Source of the DNA: Auriscalpium vulgare | Taxonomy: Eukaryota; Basidiomycota; Agaricomycetes; Russulales; Auriscalpiaceae | DNA length: 64,000 nt | NCBI GenBank assembly: GCA_019915015.1 | Contig: JAHBBC010000011.1 | Span: 1,659,025 to 1,723,024 of the forward strand | Direction: 5' to 3' | Part shown: one piece after another, positions 11,051 through 22,766 of the stretch | How positions within the stretch are numbered: the stretch's first letter is position 1 | How the letters are laid out: each line of letters begins with the position of its first letter | Made by a program: the position numbers and the translations under genes | The notes under the pieces: model-generated | What the model saw: the letters and a program-made list of their open reading frames with translations, nothing else | Databases searched by the model: none | What the model was told of the DNA's origin: nothing

Positions 11051-11132
11051 AGTCCATGTTTCACGGAGCAATGCACAATGTTGCTGAGCAAGTTCATGCA
11101 CAGCGATGATGGGCACCCACATGTAGTATAGT

Positions 11133-11430
11133 TGTAATAGCTTGATGATAGACTTAACAATCCCTCGGGATGAACGCGACCCGTGTGCTCGTATTGGCAA
11201 CGATGGATGCGTACAAAAGTGAGTGGATGTAGTCGTGCCTCCTCGAGAGCGAGGAGGCGCGGCCTAATGCCTACAGCCTAACAGATACAAACAATCTGTT
11301 AGGCTCCTGTGCCAGCCTAGTTGGCCACAGGGAACCGACGCGCTGGCTCCACGCGTCGGTAGCCTCGTGTCGCGCTTCTCAAGCGCTGCACGAGCGCGTT
11401 GCGCGCCCACACGCGTTCGCCCCTCTTACA
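11133..11430 (-). repeat. 3' LTR of element B copy 1 (298 bp)
   Basis: The sequence is bounded by TGTAATAG and CTCTTACA, giving TG...CA ends, and matches 56755-57052. Its inner end adjoins the polypurine tract. I saw no difference between the two LTR copies, which suggests recent activity of the family. Confidence 0.8.
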
Positions 11431-11496
11431 TCCTCCCCCTGGAGCCGCGCCAGGGGCTCCTGAACGAACCGCCCCCTCTTCTATTCGCTCCCGGGC

Positions 11497-13839
11497 CTAC
11501 AGTTCACCGTCCGACGAGTCGGGAAGCGGGACTGCATCTGCGAGCGCCATCATTGCAACATCGTTGTCGATGTCGGTGGGCCCCGCAGCCTCGCCAGCCG
11601 AGGAGGCGACGTCGGTCACCTCGGCGTCACTCCCGCGTTGCGCGGCGGTGGCGTCGGCGGCGCTGGGCTCCCCAGCTGTGGCAAGGGCATCGGTGGGAAG
11701 GGGTGCAGCGGTCGTCGCAGACCCTCCTGTCGTTGAGATCAGGGGGGCTCGATGATCGAGCGAGCGGTTGGGGTATTCGTTGATGTACACCCCGTCCGCG
11801 AGTGGGCGTGTCGCGCTGTAGCGCTTCACGAGGCTGGCTACCGTGGGTTCGGTAGGCCAGTCTGCCGTCGAGAGAGGGTCTCGGCCCAACAGCTCGTTAC
11901 GGCGCCCTACGGCGTAATTCTCCAAGTAGGAGAGGGATACGGTCCGGGGGCGGTAGCCGCAGTGCGCGAAGTGATGCGCGACTTGGCTGTGCGTCATGTG
12001 ACGCGTGTCTCCAGTGAAGGGGACAGGGTGGGTATTGGCGGCGCGGGAGTACCGTTGGTCTCGGATGAGAGCCTCGAACATCCCGCGCACGGAGAACAGT
12101 TCCTCCGCAATGCGGACGAACTCCTCATGCTGGGGATGCTCGACTCCGTTGCTCCCGGCAGGGCCGGCCCGGCGAACCGCGAGGTGTTGGTCCAGCGCGG
12201 CGCTCTCGGGGTAGCCTGCAGGGATCCCCGGGGTGTTGCGAAATTGCACACCGAGGGGTCGCTTGGATGGGTGGTCGAACACGTACCGCACTCATACCCC
12301 GACGTCTTGGCGATACGTCGGTTCCTGTGTGGAGGACTGGGCAGTGTTAGCTGCCGGTTCCTCCACAGAGGTGTCCATCGGCGAGGGAGGGCGCTCGGGC
12401 TCCTTTCCCTTTCCTTTGGACTTCTTCGCCTTCTTGGCCGGAGCCACTGGCTCGACGGCGGCGTCTACGGGTGAAGGGGGGCGTTCTACTGCCTTCCCTT
12501 TGCCCTTGGACGCTTTGGACGCCTTCTGCGGCGTGGAACTGGGTGCCGCAGTGGCAATGACAGCCGGCGGTGGCACCACGGCTGCAGTCGCGGCGGGTTG
12601 CGTGCTCGGCGCGACCGTCGAGCTGCTGGGTATGGGTTGCGAGCCCATACTCACCCCTCCCCCTGTGCCAGCGTCCGGCTTGAGCAGTTTGACGCGTGGC
12701 CAGAGCGCGGAGAGCGTGCGCTCTGCGGGTGTGCGCGTGGCCGAGGGTTTGGACGTGGCGGGACCGACGAGGGACTTGGCTCGCAGCCAAGCGATGAGGT
12801 CACCTTCGGCGGCGAGCATCAAGTCCTTTACCTCCGGGCCAGTTCGTGGCGCGAAGGTTGCCCATCCGGTGATGGGCGGTCCTCGGCGGTTAGGGTGCCC
12901 GGGAATGGGCTGCCGGCCTGCGGACGTGGGCGGCGGAGGGTGTACGTGCGGGAACGGTGACGGTGCTCCAGCCTGCACGGTGGAGGTGGAGGCAGCCGGC
13001 GCTGCCGCGCGCTTCCGCTTTTTGGTGGGCGGCGGTCCGCTCGCGCTCGCGGCGCGGGCAGACTCCTCGACGGCTGCTGCCCAGTCTTCGAGGTACTCCT
13101 CTTCCTCGTCAGAGAGTGGAGGGCCCTGCGGTCCCTGAGGCGCGGGCTTTTGCTTGGCCTTCATCTCGTCATGGACGATGGTCAAGTTGTGCAGCTTGCG
13201 CTGCACCGTCTCTAGCTCCGCCTCGAGCGTAGAGACGCGTTCGCTCGCCGTATTCCGTTCGAGACGGAGGCGCTCCTCGGTCTGGCGCGCTCGGTCGCGC
13301 GAGCCGAGGGCGTCATCGAGCTTGTCTTGCAGCTCGTGACGTGCCTCTGCCTCCGTGCGGCGGACTCGGTCAACCGATTCCGCTGCGAAGGCGAGGCCGC
13401 GGTCGATACCGTCTTCGACGAGGTTGTTGCGGGTGCGTTCGTACGCGTTTTCCGCGTGCTCCCAGCTGGAAGACCCGTCATTGAGGTGGAGCGCATAGGA
13501 GGTACAGACCAGGCAGTTGTGGGAATGCCTGAACTGGAACCTCTCCCCATCGAAGGTCCAATGGGGTCCCCCGACGTTGGGGATGCGGACTCGCACTGGC
13601 ACGTCGGGGGTCGGGTCGCTTGGCACTCCTGGGAGAGCCGGACCCGTAGCTGCGAACAGCGGCGGCGCATCAAGTTCGGTGTTCATTGCGTCGGCGGGCA
13701 AGCCCGTGCGCGGCGCAGTGTTCACCGACTCCAGTCCCGTAGGGGCTGGAGGCCCTGCTGCTTGCGCAGCAGGGTTGGAGGGAGCAGTGGACGAGGCGGG
13801 GACGATTGGGGCGGTGTTGCGGGACGACTGGGATGACAT
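11497..13839 (-). pseudogene. Element B extra ORF (ORF3), copy 1, with a nonsense codon
   Basis: This long ORF follows the integrase/chromodomain end of pol. The start MSSQSSRNTAPIVP is followed by a Pro/Ala-rich stretch, then a segment with SHNCLVCTSYALHL, then about 110 residues of heptad-rich coiled coil (RTEAEARHELQDKL onwards). Next come basic patches (TKKRKRAA), more Pro/Ala linker and a C-terminal domain (PLGVQFRNTPGIP, GCYRPRTVSLSYL-like). The codon at 12292-12294 is TGA where copy 2 has TGG, which splits it into 515 and 264 codons. The part after the stop continues to 11497, further than in copy 2. No signal peptide or membrane helix is visible, so it is not an obvious envelope protein. 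Confidence 0.7.
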
Positions 13840-13891
13840 GGTGGTGGTAGCAGAAAGTGCTGAAGTCGCCGTTGGCGCACTTCAGATCCTT

Positions 13892-15957
13892 TTAGGGATC
13901 CACGCGCCTAGATGAAGATCTCACTTGGTGAGATCTCCTCAGGGCGCCTGTCGCTATCTGACAACCGGGCGTCAGATTTGCCGCAGATTCCATCGGGATC
14001 CAGCGGCGGTTCCGAGGAGACACCGCCTTACGCGCGGCGATCTTCCTTGGCAACTGCCTCCACTCCGCTACTCCTTGTAGCGCGAGATACTGGTCGAGGG
14101 CCTCCACCTCGTCCAGATTTTCGATGGGCTCCCAGGTGTAGTCACCTAAAGCCCATCGAACCTGGAAGAGGATAGTCTTCCCCTTCCAGTCGTGTCCCAC
14201 GATCGCGTCGACGACCCACTCCTCCTCGTCGGCGCGCCCAAAGTCGTAAAAGGCTTTGGGCTCCCGTCCCGGGAACAGTGCGTCGTCGTTGGCTTCGTGC
14301 TTCCTCAGCAGTGAGGAGTGGAACGTCGGGTGTATCCGGCGTTTCCGTAACTCCTCAGGGAGATCCAACTTGTAGTTGGATGTCTCGGGTCGTGCCTCAA
14401 TCACCGAGAAGGGCCCGATGTACTTCGGCAATAGCTTGAACGCCCTCCCCTTGGGGAGGTTTAGGTTAAGCGTGCTGAGGTACACCAGGTCACCGACCTG
14501 GTACTCGTCGCCCTCGCTTCGGCGACGGTTCGCGTGGAGCGTCTGCTTCACGCGGGACTCTATGATGGAGTCATGCGCACGCTCGAGACTCTCCCGTGCG
14601 TGCCTGGCGTATTCTCGTACGCCAGGGTACGGGGTACTTGCCACGGGGAACTTTATGATCCGTGGCATATACCCGTACGTCAACTCAAACGGGGCGTATC
14701 CGGTGGATGCGCTCACGCTGGAGTTGATGGCAAACTCAGCGAGCGGCAGATGGCGCACCCAGTCCGATTGGTCCGGGCGTACCATGCTCCGCAAAATCTG
14801 AGACACTGTGCGTATCGCGCGCTCAGATGCACCGTCGGTCTGCGGGTGAAACGATGTCGACATCGTTAATTTCGTGCCCGTGATCCGGTGCAGTTCACGC
14901 CAAAATATTGACGTGAACTTCGCGTCCCTATCGGATACGATGGAATCTGGGATTCCATGAAGCCGTACCACCTCGCGCATGTACAGTGTTGCGAGCTCGG
15001 TGGTCTTGGTGCGCGTGGTAATCGGCACCAAGTGGATTAACGACGTGAACCGGTCTATGACCAGCCACACGTAGTCATATCCGTCAGACGGAGGGAACGG
15101 GCCGAAGAAGTCCATTCCAATGGATGACCACGGCCGCTCGGGCGTTGGCAGACTTTTCAAAAGTCCGGCCGGCGCTTTGTTCAGCGTTTTGGTGGTCTGG
15201 CAGGTTCCGCATGACAAGCAGAACTTGTCTACATGCTTGCCTAGCCCTGGCCACCAGAACCATCGGCGCACATACTCGGCGGTTCGCTGACCCCCGAGAT
15301 GCCCGATGATATTGTGGGCCGCGCTCACAATCATCTCGCGCAACTTGCGCTTCCCGACCATCGCGTCAGGCACGCAGACACGGTACTCGCCACCTGTCGT
15401 CTTCACCCAGATTAGTTCATCGCGCGTTTCAAACGCTGCGTGTCTATCTGGGTGTTCGCGAATGTCGGCGAAAAATGTGTCATGTGCGTACGTGGAGCGA
15501 GCTAGTCCGGCCCAATCCACGTCTGCGCTGATCATCTCATGTAATGAGGGCCCTCCTTGTAGGGCGCTGTCCACGGCCTGATCTCCATCGGAGTTCTGTC
15601 CAGTGGCCAGCCCCGCTGATTGTTGCGCATGCTGTGCCAACTCAGCGGCCTCGATATCTCGAGTTGCAACCAGCTCTTTGACAGAGATTGCTGCTAGTTC
15701 GAGGACGCGTTCCGGAGACAGGTCGTCATGATCTGGATCCAGTACTTCGTCCATTCGAACGTACTCAGTGCCTGGCGGATCGGGGCCGGTGCCGCTGAAT
15801 ATCCTCGAGAATCCATCGGCTACTATATTGTACGCGCCTGAGACGTATACAATTTCCTTGTCGAATGTGGCAAGGAACTCCCACCACCGCGCTTGCCGTG
15901 GTGAGAGGTTGGCGCGAGTCTCGAAGAATTCGAGGGCCTTGTGGTCGGTGACGACTG
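13892..15957 (-). pseudogene. Element B pol, C-terminal part (integrase, chromodomain)
   Basis: The frame is open across the whole segment. It contains the integrase zinc finger (HNIIGHLGGQRTAEYVRRW, then CLSCGTC), the catalytic core (GMDFFGPFPPSDGYDYVWLV; IPDSIVSDRDAKFTSIFW; SFHPQTDGASERAIRTV) and a chromodomain (EEEWVVDAIVGHDWKGK, then YTWEPIENLDE). The chromodomain places it among the chromoviruses of Metaviridae. The upstream RNase H part is missing because the element is cut at 15957. In copy 2 the same region has a 1 bp deletion and an extra stop, so copy 1 preserves the better integrase. Confidence 0.85.
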
Positions 15958-16520
15958 TTACGATTCCTACGAATCGTTGCTTATGTCATCCATATACAGC
16001 GTTTTTTCGACCCCATGCAACGATCATCTGTGTCGCCTTTTTTGGAAATTCGCTCCCACGCTATGTCAACTCACGACTTTACCCCTCCTCATTTGCTCCA
16101 CACAATATACACAAATGATTGCCTAAATACACGGATTACTAGGCCATGCAACATATACAGAAGTTGCAGAACAGTGATGTTGCGACAACTGAGATGCACC
16201 AGACAACACAGGCAGAAATACGATGATGTCACTCCGGGGTTTTAAATTACAATTAGAGCCCGAAATGATGTCATCACTCTTGATTTCACAACAACCACCT
16301 CAGGTGCAGCTGCACACCCAACTTATGTAAATTTTAATGCCCTCCAGTGAACAGTATTGCCCACCATGACTTAAATTTGGTATCAGGGCCACTCCCAGTC
16401 GCGTTTTGGTGTCTAGTACATAGTGTCTCAAGACTATTATTTATGTATATATTTGATTATGTAACCAGAAACCCCCTCAGAGCGGAATCGTACTGCCGCG
16501 CTACGCGTCGGCCCACTCCC
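15956..16520 (+). mobile_element. LTR-like fragment with a methionine-tRNA-type primer site
   Basis: This sequence replaces the rest of element B copy 1. It starts TGTTACGATTCC with a short inverted motif (ACGATTC/GAATCGT) and is AT-rich. At 16378-16390 it contains TGGTATCAGGGCC, one mismatch from the primer-binding site complementary to initiator tRNA-Met used by many Ty1/copia elements. I read about 15956-16377 as an LTR and the rest as a short leader. The end by 16520 is abrupt. A related start occurs at about 10321. No coding part is present. Confidence 0.42.
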
Positions 16521-16970
16521 AGCAAGTCATGGTTGCCCACGCTTGACAGATCCCTGCACCTTCCATCCCAGAGGACACCGATCTGCCTCCACGGTTCGAA
16601 CGCACATGCCCGCGCCCGCCAAGCCGCTCGAGCGTTGATCCTGCTACACCTGCTGCGGATGATGCCCGGTGAGCATAGTACTTAGTCTGCATCTCTCGTG
16701 GCCATCGCAAAGCTCTGACGCCTCTCCAGCCATATGCCTCTTGGTAACCGTCCAGGCTGCGTAGAGCGCAACACGAATGCCCGGATGCCCCCGCTCGATT
16801 GGGCACATGGTCTGCCAGCCTCATCTACTCCGTCCATGATCACTCCGACGATGGGATCACCACGAAGCCCGTGATGCACTCCAACGCCTCTCTCTGCAAA
16901 CTCAAACCGCTCGCACGTACGTTGCATCGACTCGCTATCACGTCTTGTTGACGAATCTGGCATAAGCAGG
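16521..16970 (-). repeat. Orphan copy of the secreted-peptide promoter block
   Basis: From GCCCACGCTTGACAGA at about 16530 rightward, the sequence follows the blocks upstream of peptide genes 1 and 2 for about 440 bp. Homology stops just before the position of the TATA-like box, so the TATA, ATG and coding exons are absent. It is a truncated duplicate with no peptide gene attached. Confidence 0.6.
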
Positions 16971-17390
16971 CCGCCTTTCTGGTGGCTTACCAGGTCCCTA
17001 TCCAGATGGGCGCGCGTAATGTATCGCCCTTGTTTTCACCGGAGCGTTCGTCGCCCTGGTACACCCGTATGTGTCGATGCCCCCCATAGCCGGTAAGTTG
17101 ATGGCCTCTGCTTTCCAGGTCGACAAGGCTGATTTGTGCTACCTCACGCCACAGAGGTCAGTTCCGGTCCGACATTACCACTCTCGTATCTCCACTAATT
17201 GATCGTGATGGGCTCTCTTTCAGTCGAAGGAAGTTGAGCGAGATGCGATGGTATTGTCGGTGGCGTTGAGATGCAGTCGGGTTCACGACGTGTTCACGTG
17301 TATAACAACTTTGTCCAATAAACGCCGCGGCGCTCAAGTCTCTCTCTACATGTCCTAATTCGAAAACTATTCACCAACATCATATTCTAG
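16971..17390. other. Intergenic, nothing identified
   Basis: No coding frame, repeat or RNA gene is evident. It contains the 3' flank of the reverse-strand F-box remnant that ends at 17391. Confidence 0.5.
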
Positions 17391-20300
17391 CTAATCCACC
17401 TCCCACCGCACATTCACCAGCATACCCGGCACCTCCTCACGCAGGGCCTGCAAGAATGCCTCGTCCACGATGCACTCCAACAGATCGAGCTCCTTCAGCG
17501 GGTATCCAGCGCGCGCGCGCTCTGCGAGACCGCGCAGGAGCACGGCCGCCACATGCACTATCTCGTCATCCGGCGGCCCCGCCTTGATGTCCACGCCTGA
17601 AATAACAAGCGTAGAGAGCGCGGGAAGAAAGCCCGCGGGGCCATCAAGTGCAGCGCAGAATGGCGCGGCCGCAGTGCCGTCGACCGTGACGCTCCGCAGC
17701 GCCTGCCCGCTCGCGCGCCGCAGAACGTCCGGCCACGCAGGGTCCCACCCGCCGCACCCCACGGCCAGCTCTTCGAGGCGCTCCAGAGGGAGGGACTTCA
17801 GCGCACTGGGAACGACGTCCCACTCGGAATACTCTTCCTCCGTATCATGCGCGAATTGCACCGCCAAAGACGGCGCGGGTGCTCCTCCTGTACCGCCAAT
17901 ACGCCACACAGTCACAACAACACCGGCGTCGTCCGCGTCGCTGGTGGTTGGCATTATGTGCAGGCGGGAGAGGGGCGCGGCGCGGGCATCGATGCATGCA
18001 ATCACTGCTGAAAAGAGTCCTGCGAGCTCCGCCTTCGTGAGGTCGAAGCGCTCTTCATAGTGGAGGGCGACTTCTGCGGGCAGCGCGAGGTGTGCAAAGG
18101 CGAGGTACGCGTCTTCAATCCTTGTGTCCGTCCCGGACGGACACACACAGCGCAGGGCCCGCTGACAGCAATTGCGCGTGCAGTGGGCGTCCAGGACGCC
18201 CACACCGCGCGCCAGCCTGCGCAGCATGCTCGGCAGCATCTTTCCTTGACAGAGACACACAGCGCAGGGCCCGCAGACAGCAATTGCGCGTGCAGTGGGC
18301 GTCCAGGACGCGCACGCCGTGCGCCACCCTCCGCAGCGTGTTGCCTGTGCTCGGCAGTGTCCGTCCCGGACGGACACACACAGCGCAGGCGCGTGCAGTG
18401 GGCGTCCAGGACGCCCACACCGCGCGCCAGCCTGCGCAGCATGCTCTGCAGCATCTTTCCTTGACAGAGACACACAGCGCAGGGCCCGCAGACAGCAATT
18501 GGGCGTGCAGTGGGCGTCCAGGACGCCCACACCGCGCGCCAGCCTGCGCAGCATGCTCGGCAGCATCTTTCCTTGACAGAGACACACAGCGCAGGGCCCG
18601 CAGACAGCAATTGCGCGTGCAGTGGGCGTCCAGGATGCCCACACCGCGCGCCAGCCTGCGCAGCATGCTCTGCAGCATCTTTCCTTGACAGAGACACACA
18701 GCGCAGGGCCCGCAGACAGCAATTGCGCGTGCAGTGGGCGTCCAGGACGCCCACACCGCGCGCCAGCCTGCGCAGCATGCTCGGCAGCATCTTTCCTTGA
18801 CAGAGACACACAGCGCAGGGCCCGCAGACAGCAATTGCGCGTGCAGTGGGCGTCCAGGACGCGCACGCCGTGCGCCACCCTCCATAGCGTGTTGCCTGTG
18901 CTCGGCAGTGTCCGTCCCGGACGGACACACACAGCGCAGGGCCCGCAGACAGCAATTGCGCGTGCAGTGGGCGTCCAGGACGCCCACACCGCGCGCCAGC
19001 CTGCGCAGCATGCTCTGCAGCATCTTTCCTTGACAGAGACACACAGCGCAGGGCACGCAGACAGCAATTGCGCGTGCAGTGGGCGTCCAGGACGCCCACA
19101 CCGCGCGCCAGCCTGCGCAGCATGCTCTGCAGCATCTTTCCTTGACAGAGACAGCGCAGGGCCCGCAGACAGCAATTGCGCGTGCAGTGGGCGTCCAGGA
19201 CGCCCACACCGCGCGCCAGCCTGCGCAGCATGCTCTGCAGCATCTTTCCTTGACAGAGACACACAGCGCAGGGCCCGCAGACAGCAATTGCGCGTGCAGT
19301 GGGCGTCCAGGACGCCCACACCGCGCGCCAGCCTGCGCAGCATGCTCTGCAGCATCTTTCCTTGACAGAGACACACAGCGCAGGGCCCGCAGACAGCAAT
19401 TGCGCGTGCAGTGGGCGTCCAGGACGCCCACACCGCGCGCCAGCCTGCGCAGCATGCTCTGCAGCATCTTTCCTTGACAGAGACAGCGCAGGGCCCGCAG
19501 ACAGCAATTGCGCGTGCAGTGGGCGTCCAGGACGCCCACACCGCGCGCCAGCCTGCGCAGCATGCTCGGCAGCATCTTTCCTTGACACACACAGCGCAGG
19601 GCCCGCAGACAGCAATTGCGCGTGCAGTGGGCGTCCAGGACGCGCACGCCGTGCGCCAGCCTCCGTAGCGTGTTGCCTGTGCTCTGCAGTGTCCGTCCCG
19701 GACGGACACGCACAGCGCAGGGCCCGCAGACAGCAATTGCGCGTGCAGTGGGCGTCCAGGACGCCCACACCGCGCGCCAGCCTGCGCAGCATGCTCGGCA
19801 GCATCTTTCCTTGACAGAGACAGCGCAGGGCCCGCAGACAGCAATTGCGCGTGCAGTGGGCGTCCAGGACGCGCACGCCGTGCGCCACCCTCCGCAGCGT
19901 GTTGCCTGTGCTCGGCAGTGTCCGTTCCGGACGGACACACCCAGCGCAGGGCCCGCAGACAGCAATTGCGCGTGCAGTGGGCGTCCAGGACGCCCACACC
20001 GCGCGCCAGCCTGCGCAGCATGCTCTGCAGCATCTTTCCTTGACAGAGACACACAGCGCAGGGCCCGCAGACAGCAATTGCGCGTGCAGTGGGCGTCCAG
20101 GACGCCCACACCGCGCGCCAGCCTGCGCAGCATGCTCGGCAGCATCTTTCCTTGACAGAGACACACAGCGCAGGGCCCGCAGACAGCAATTGCGCGTGCA
20201 GTGGGCGTCCAGGACGCCCACACCGCGCGCCAGCCTGCGCAGCATGCTCGGCAGCATCTTTCCTTGACACACACAGCGCAGGGCCCGCTGACAGCAATTG

Positions 20301-20955
20301 CGCGTGCAGTGGGCGTCCAGGCCGCCCACACCGCGCGCCAGCCTGCGCAGCATGCTCTGCAGCATCTTTCCTTGACAGAGACACACAGCGCAGGGCCCGC
20401 AGACAGCAATTGCGCGTGCAGTGGGCGTCCAGGACGCCCACGCCGTGCGCCAGCCTCCGTAGCGTGTTGCCTGTGCTCTGCAGTGTCCGTCCCGGACGGA
20501 CACACACAGCGCAGGGCCCGCAGACAGCAATTGCGCGTGCAGTGGGCGTCCAGGACGCGCACGCCGTGCGCCACCCTCCGCAGCGTTGTTGCCTGTGCTC
20601 GGCAGTGTCCGTCCCGGACGGACACACACAGCGCAGGGCCCGCTGACAGCAATTGCGCGTGCAGTGGGCGTCCAGGACGCTCACACTGCGATAGGTACGC
20701 CGCGGTCCCCGACAGGAGCAGCTGAGATGCTAACGCTGCCGCTGTAGGGTATCAAGCTGCGCAGGTGCGCGTCGTCTTCACCCTCCCGTGAAAGCTCGCG
20801 CGGCAGCGTTTCCAATGGACTACGTTGGCCCCGCCCACCTCGCGTACACCGCCAACTCAACCGGGTCTGAGTTAAAGACTCGGCACAATATGCTTGAGTC
20901 CTTGTGATCAGAGCTGTAGGATATCGAGGGCAGGCCTGTGAGGTCTGAAGATGAG
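17391..20955 (-). pseudogene. F-box/LRR-type gene remnant with a giant minisatellite intron
   Basis: The last exon (17391-18120) encodes about 243 residues (IEDAYLAFAHLALPAEVALH and on, ending NVRWEVD), the leucine-rich tail common to F-box proteins of these fungi. An upstream exon lies at 20685 to about 20950 and ends GDRGVPIA plus a split codon. The two join in phase across 18121-20684 (donor GTGAGC, acceptor ACAAG), so the minisatellite is read as an intron. Within the upstream exon the frame shifts once near 20830: the frame with DPVELAVYARWAGPT hits TAG, while SPLETLPRELSREGEDDAHL continues in another. No F-box start is visible further right. It is best called a pseudogene. Confidence 0.6.
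18121..20690. repeat. 112 bp minisatellite containing palindromes
   Basis: About 2.57 kb of tandem repeats. The basic unit is 112 bp (for example starts at 18510, 18622, 18734). It includes CAGCAATTGCGCGTGCAGTG, GCGTCCAGGACGCC and CAGCATGCTCTGCAGCATC, themselves partly palindromic. About every third to fifth unit is a variant that carries the palindrome TGTCCGTCCCGGACGGACA: 18123-18145, 18358-18376, 18909-18927, 19690-19708, 19919-19937 (one mismatch), 20484-20502 and 20606-20624. Because 112 is not a multiple of three and the unit lacks reverse-strand stops, all three reverse frames stay open; this does not indicate a protein. Confidence 0.9.
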
Positions 20956-22766
20956 TATCACAGGAGAGCTAGAAAATTCAGATACCTAGCAAAGATCTCC
21001 TAGGATATCCCACAGGTATTCAATGCGCCAGGTCTTCGAGGTGCCGGCCGTGGCTCTCGCTTATAAATATACACCGCTTGATTATTTCCCTTGATTTCTC
21101 CGGGCTTAAAATTTTTGCTCGCCGCTTATGTGGTGCTCAGCAAACTAGCATTGAAAGGTACTGCATGTATTACTGTAGTATGTATTTACAATAGTAAGAG
21201 TAGAGTCTCCCAATGACAACATCAATAAACACTACACAAGGAGCGTGAGTAGGCAGGCAGTCCCAGCAGTACCCCAGCTCTCCCGATATGTTGCTGGCTA
21301 AACAGTCCTAGCCTACACCGCCGTTCCGGCCAGAGCTTCGGAGAGTCTTCTGACGTATTCTCCCACAGATGCCAAGGCAACTCTTGCCGCATCTCCGACG
21401 AACTCTTGGAGAATCTCGGCCCCTCTTCTTACTGAAGCTTCACCAAGAGCAAGCTTTGAGAAGAGTTAGCGGGAATCTTCCACGGCTGTCTGCAGGCAGG
21501 GCATTATATGTAGCATTTATTAGGCATTATTGGGGAGCCATGATCAGACATGTTAAACAGAAAACAATGCTGATTACTGCAAGGACTAGATACACACAGT
21601 AGCACATCTTCGCAGGTATAAATACTACATCTAGGTGCATGAACTACGTGTGCGGCCACAAAGGGGCTCGGACAGGGTTGCGCCAACGGCCAACCTCGTT
21701 CGCTCACCGTCTCCATACCCTGGCGCTCTCACTGCCTCCGCGCATTGCCGTCCCATCTCCACCTCACGCACTGCCGGTCGTTGGTCCCCGGCTTCGGTGT
21801 GTCCCGCACCTGGAAAAAAAAGTAGAGCGTGTTAGTTAGAGTTGGCGGCCATGGCCGCTGGAACGAGTACCCAAGAAGGCAGCCAGATCCCAAAAGCCTA
21901 GCCTGAAGCGAACAGCACACAGGAAAGAAAACACTCAAGGAAGCAGCCCAGGGAGAGACCTGACCAGGACCAGACGGAGGACGAGCAGGTAGGACCAGGG
22001 TAGGACGACGACGTTGAAGGCATAGAAGGCGAAACATGGCAAATCAACTCGCAGTCGACGCGCGTCCTGTTGACTTTCCCACGCACCGAAAATGGTCGCG
22101 CACAGACCATCTCACAAACGCCTTGCCTTGTGACCGCCTTCTGTTGGGCTTGGGTTTACCGTTACGGCCGCGTTGCACTGTTCAATTGCGCAGCAGATAG
22201 CTCATGTTTCTCAGTTTTATCTTTATCATATGTACATAATGCTCAACAAAATTGCGTGCGCTCCGACTGCACCATCACGAAAGGCGCACCCGTGAAAGAG
22301 GAATATTGGGCACGAACCTTGTGCGGCTCAATTTGCATGTCGCAGGCCCTACGAAATAAGCCGAGACAGCGGCAAAGATGACGGCGACTCACGCAAACAG
22401 GGGGAACGGAGGGCGCACAGTACTAGTGCGGAAGGTGAAGGGGGTGACAGGGTGGCGGTGGTTGCGGAGGGCCCCACGGCAGAAGATTGAGAGAATTGTA
22501 ATCTTGTCTAGATAGTGGCCGGAATCTTCGCGCAAGAGCTGCAAAAGCTTCAGGCCAGCTGTCGCTGTGAATGACGTGTGGAGCTTGGCCCAATTGTTAG
22601 AAGATCTTGAGCGAGAATCTTGTCCAACTGTAGGACTCGAGGATCTCGGAAAGATGCGGTCGGGTTGGCGGTGTAAGAATGACGATGAGGAATGTCGACA
22701 GACGGCGGAGTCCGGACGATTTGGAGGATGGGAAGCGCGACATAGCAGACAGCGCAGTTGTGCTAG
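20956..22766. other. Intergenic, no gene supported
   Basis: The stretch has short frames on both strands (for example 21369-21602 forward) without recognisable domains. Two short AT-rich patches with repeated GATATC/AGATATCT-like words (about 20935-21035 here and 23240-23335 beyond) resemble each other and may be remains of one element. Nothing else stands out. Confidence 0.45.

Larger units (their letters stand above)
10321..11132. repeat. AT-rich repeat cluster between peptide gene and element B
   Basis: Homology to the peptide-gene upstream block stops abruptly at about 10320. The next bases (TTACGATTCC, then GAATCGT and CTTATGT) match the start of the LTR-like fragment at 15956, so this is probably another piece of that element. 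Further right are a tRNA-like head (10727-10786), a second box-B-like match near 10965-10975, and an inverted repeat at 10972-11050. No protein-coding gene is supported. Confidence 0.45.
11133..15957 (-). mobile_element. Ty3/gypsy chromovirus, element B copy 1 (5' truncated)
   Basis: On the reverse strand the order is integrase-side pol (15957 down to 13892), the extra ORF (13839 down to 11497) and the 3' LTR (11430 down to 11133). Copy 2 at 56755-64000 matches it almost base for base with a constant offset of 45,622 in the LTR and ORF3. Homology to copy 2 ends at about 15957, where another element starts, so the RT, protease and gag parts and the 5' LTR are missing. It cannot be autonomous. 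A reverse-strand polypurine tract (forward TCCTCCCCCT, 11431-11440) adjoins the LTR. Confidence 0.88.

Noticed and set aside
11752..13836. Long forward-strand frames opposite ORF3 of element B (for example 11752-12474 and 12233-13138)
   Set aside because: Same positions recur in copy 2 only because the DNA is the same; they are shadows of the reverse-strand ORF3 in GC-rich sequence.
17391..20684. A single 1097-codon reverse-strand protein made of Cys/Arg/Ala repeats
   Set aside because: All three reverse frames are open because the 112 bp unit lacks stops, and the unit shifts frame at each repeat. Splice signals fit an intron instead.
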